Assembly (NCBI GenBank): GCA_009885515.1 | Contig: VFKO01000057.1 | Location: 1 to 5,893, forward strand | DNA: 5,893 bases | Origin: Rhodobiaceae bacterium | Lineage (GTDB): Bacteria; Pseudomonadota; Alphaproteobacteria; Micropepsales; Micropepsaceae | Direction of reading: 5' to 3' | Shown: positions 5,644 through 5,893 of the stretch, piece by piece | How the letters are laid out: each line of letters starts with the position of its first letter | Position numbering within the stretch: the first letter of the stretch is position 1 | The notes under the pieces: model-generated | What the model saw: the letters and a program-made list of their open reading frames with translations, nothing else | Database searches by the model: none | What the model was told of the DNA's origin: nothing | Made by a program: the position numbers and the translations under genes

Positions 5644-5893
5644 ATGCGCGAACATTCCCCCCCACCTTCCCCCAAAAGTTGCTGCGAGTTTGTGCGCCGC
5701 ATCCCCGACGGTGACAACCTGGAGCGCGATGTGTGTGCAAGATGCGGACATATTCACTATGTCAACCCCAAGATAGTGGTGGGGTCTGTTTGCTCTTGGC
5801 ACGGACGAATATTACTCTGCCGCCGCGCAATTGAGCCCAGGCTTGGTTTTTGGACGATTCCGGCCGGCTACATGGAAGAACGCGAAACTCCTG
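5644..5893 (+). CDS. NUDIX hydrolase, N-terminal 83 residues (3' end outside window)
   Basis: A NUDIX-superfamily pyrophosphohydrolase, probably acting on ADP-ribose, NADH-like or other nucleoside diphosphate compounds; the substrate cannot be fixed from this fragment. The start of the protein resembles the zinc-ribbon N-terminal domain seen in this group: RRIPDGDNLERDVCARCGHIHYVNPKIVVG (residues 18-47, in two blocks). Cys31 and Cys34 form one CxxC knuckle, while the other is replaced by adjacent Cys13-Cys14. The NUDIX fold begins with LLCRRAIEPRLGFWTIPAGYME, and the NUDIX box starts at Gly75 (GYMEERET) but is cut by the window edge, so the REUXEE residues are not visible. The chosen ATG has only a weak Shine-Dalgarno; an in-frame ATG at 5587 would add 19 residues (starting MRFRRRFGRPDH). 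The gene is divergent from marR and may be under its control. Confidence 0.9.
   Translation, partial: MREHSPPPSPKSCCEFVRRIPDGDNLERDVCARCGHIHYVNPKIVVGSVCSWHGRILLCRRAIEPRLGFWTIPAGYMEERETP

Noticed and set aside
5322..5714. A 130-codon plus-strand frame running from marR into the NUDIX gene
   Set aside because: It is antisense to the MarR helix-turn-helix region and out of frame with the NUDIX protein; no domain is visible.

Overview
The window looks like chromosomal DNA from an alphaproteobacterium. The evidence is the AcnA N-terminal sequence type, an acnA gene divergent from a ccmABCD cytochrome c biogenesis cluster (an arrangement I recall from Rhizobiales and relatives but could not check here), an alphaproteobacterial-type MarR regulator and moderate-to-high GC. 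A genus cannot be assigned. No RNA genes, insertion sequences, CRISPR arrays or phage genes were seen.

Layout. Positions 1-1556 (minus strand) hold the N-terminal 518 residues of aconitase A, whose 3' end lies off the left edge. A 124-base divergent intergenic region follows. On the plus strand comes a tightly packed cluster: a crotonase-family protein (1681-2487), ccmA (2491-3105), ccmB (3102-3767), ccmC (3788-4519), ccmD (4516-4701), and an unrecognised 91-residue ORF (4737-5012). A MarR-family regulator (5014-5502, minus) converges on that ORF with one base between the two stop codons. After a second divergent intergenic region of about 140 bases, a NUDIX hydrolase starts at 5644 (plus) and runs off the right edge.

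How the genes relate. CcmA, CcmB, CcmC and CcmD are the membrane part of System I cytochrome c maturation: CcmC with CcmD loads heme onto CcmE, and the CcmAB ATPase drives release of holo-CcmE. The thiol-redox gene ccmG, which often follows ccmD in this group, is not there; a small protein of unknown function sits in its place. The crotonase gene stops three bases before ccmA, so it is probably co-transcribed and translationally coupled, although no biochemical link to cytochrome c assembly is known to me. The MarR regulator and NUDIX gene form a separate divergent pair sharing a promoter region.

Most of the window is ordinary housekeeping DNA. The points worth a second look are the crotonase between acnA and ccmA with an altered catalytic position, the orphan ORF after ccmD, and a few palindromes around the MarR gene. 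I found nothing that clearly amounts to a new system.
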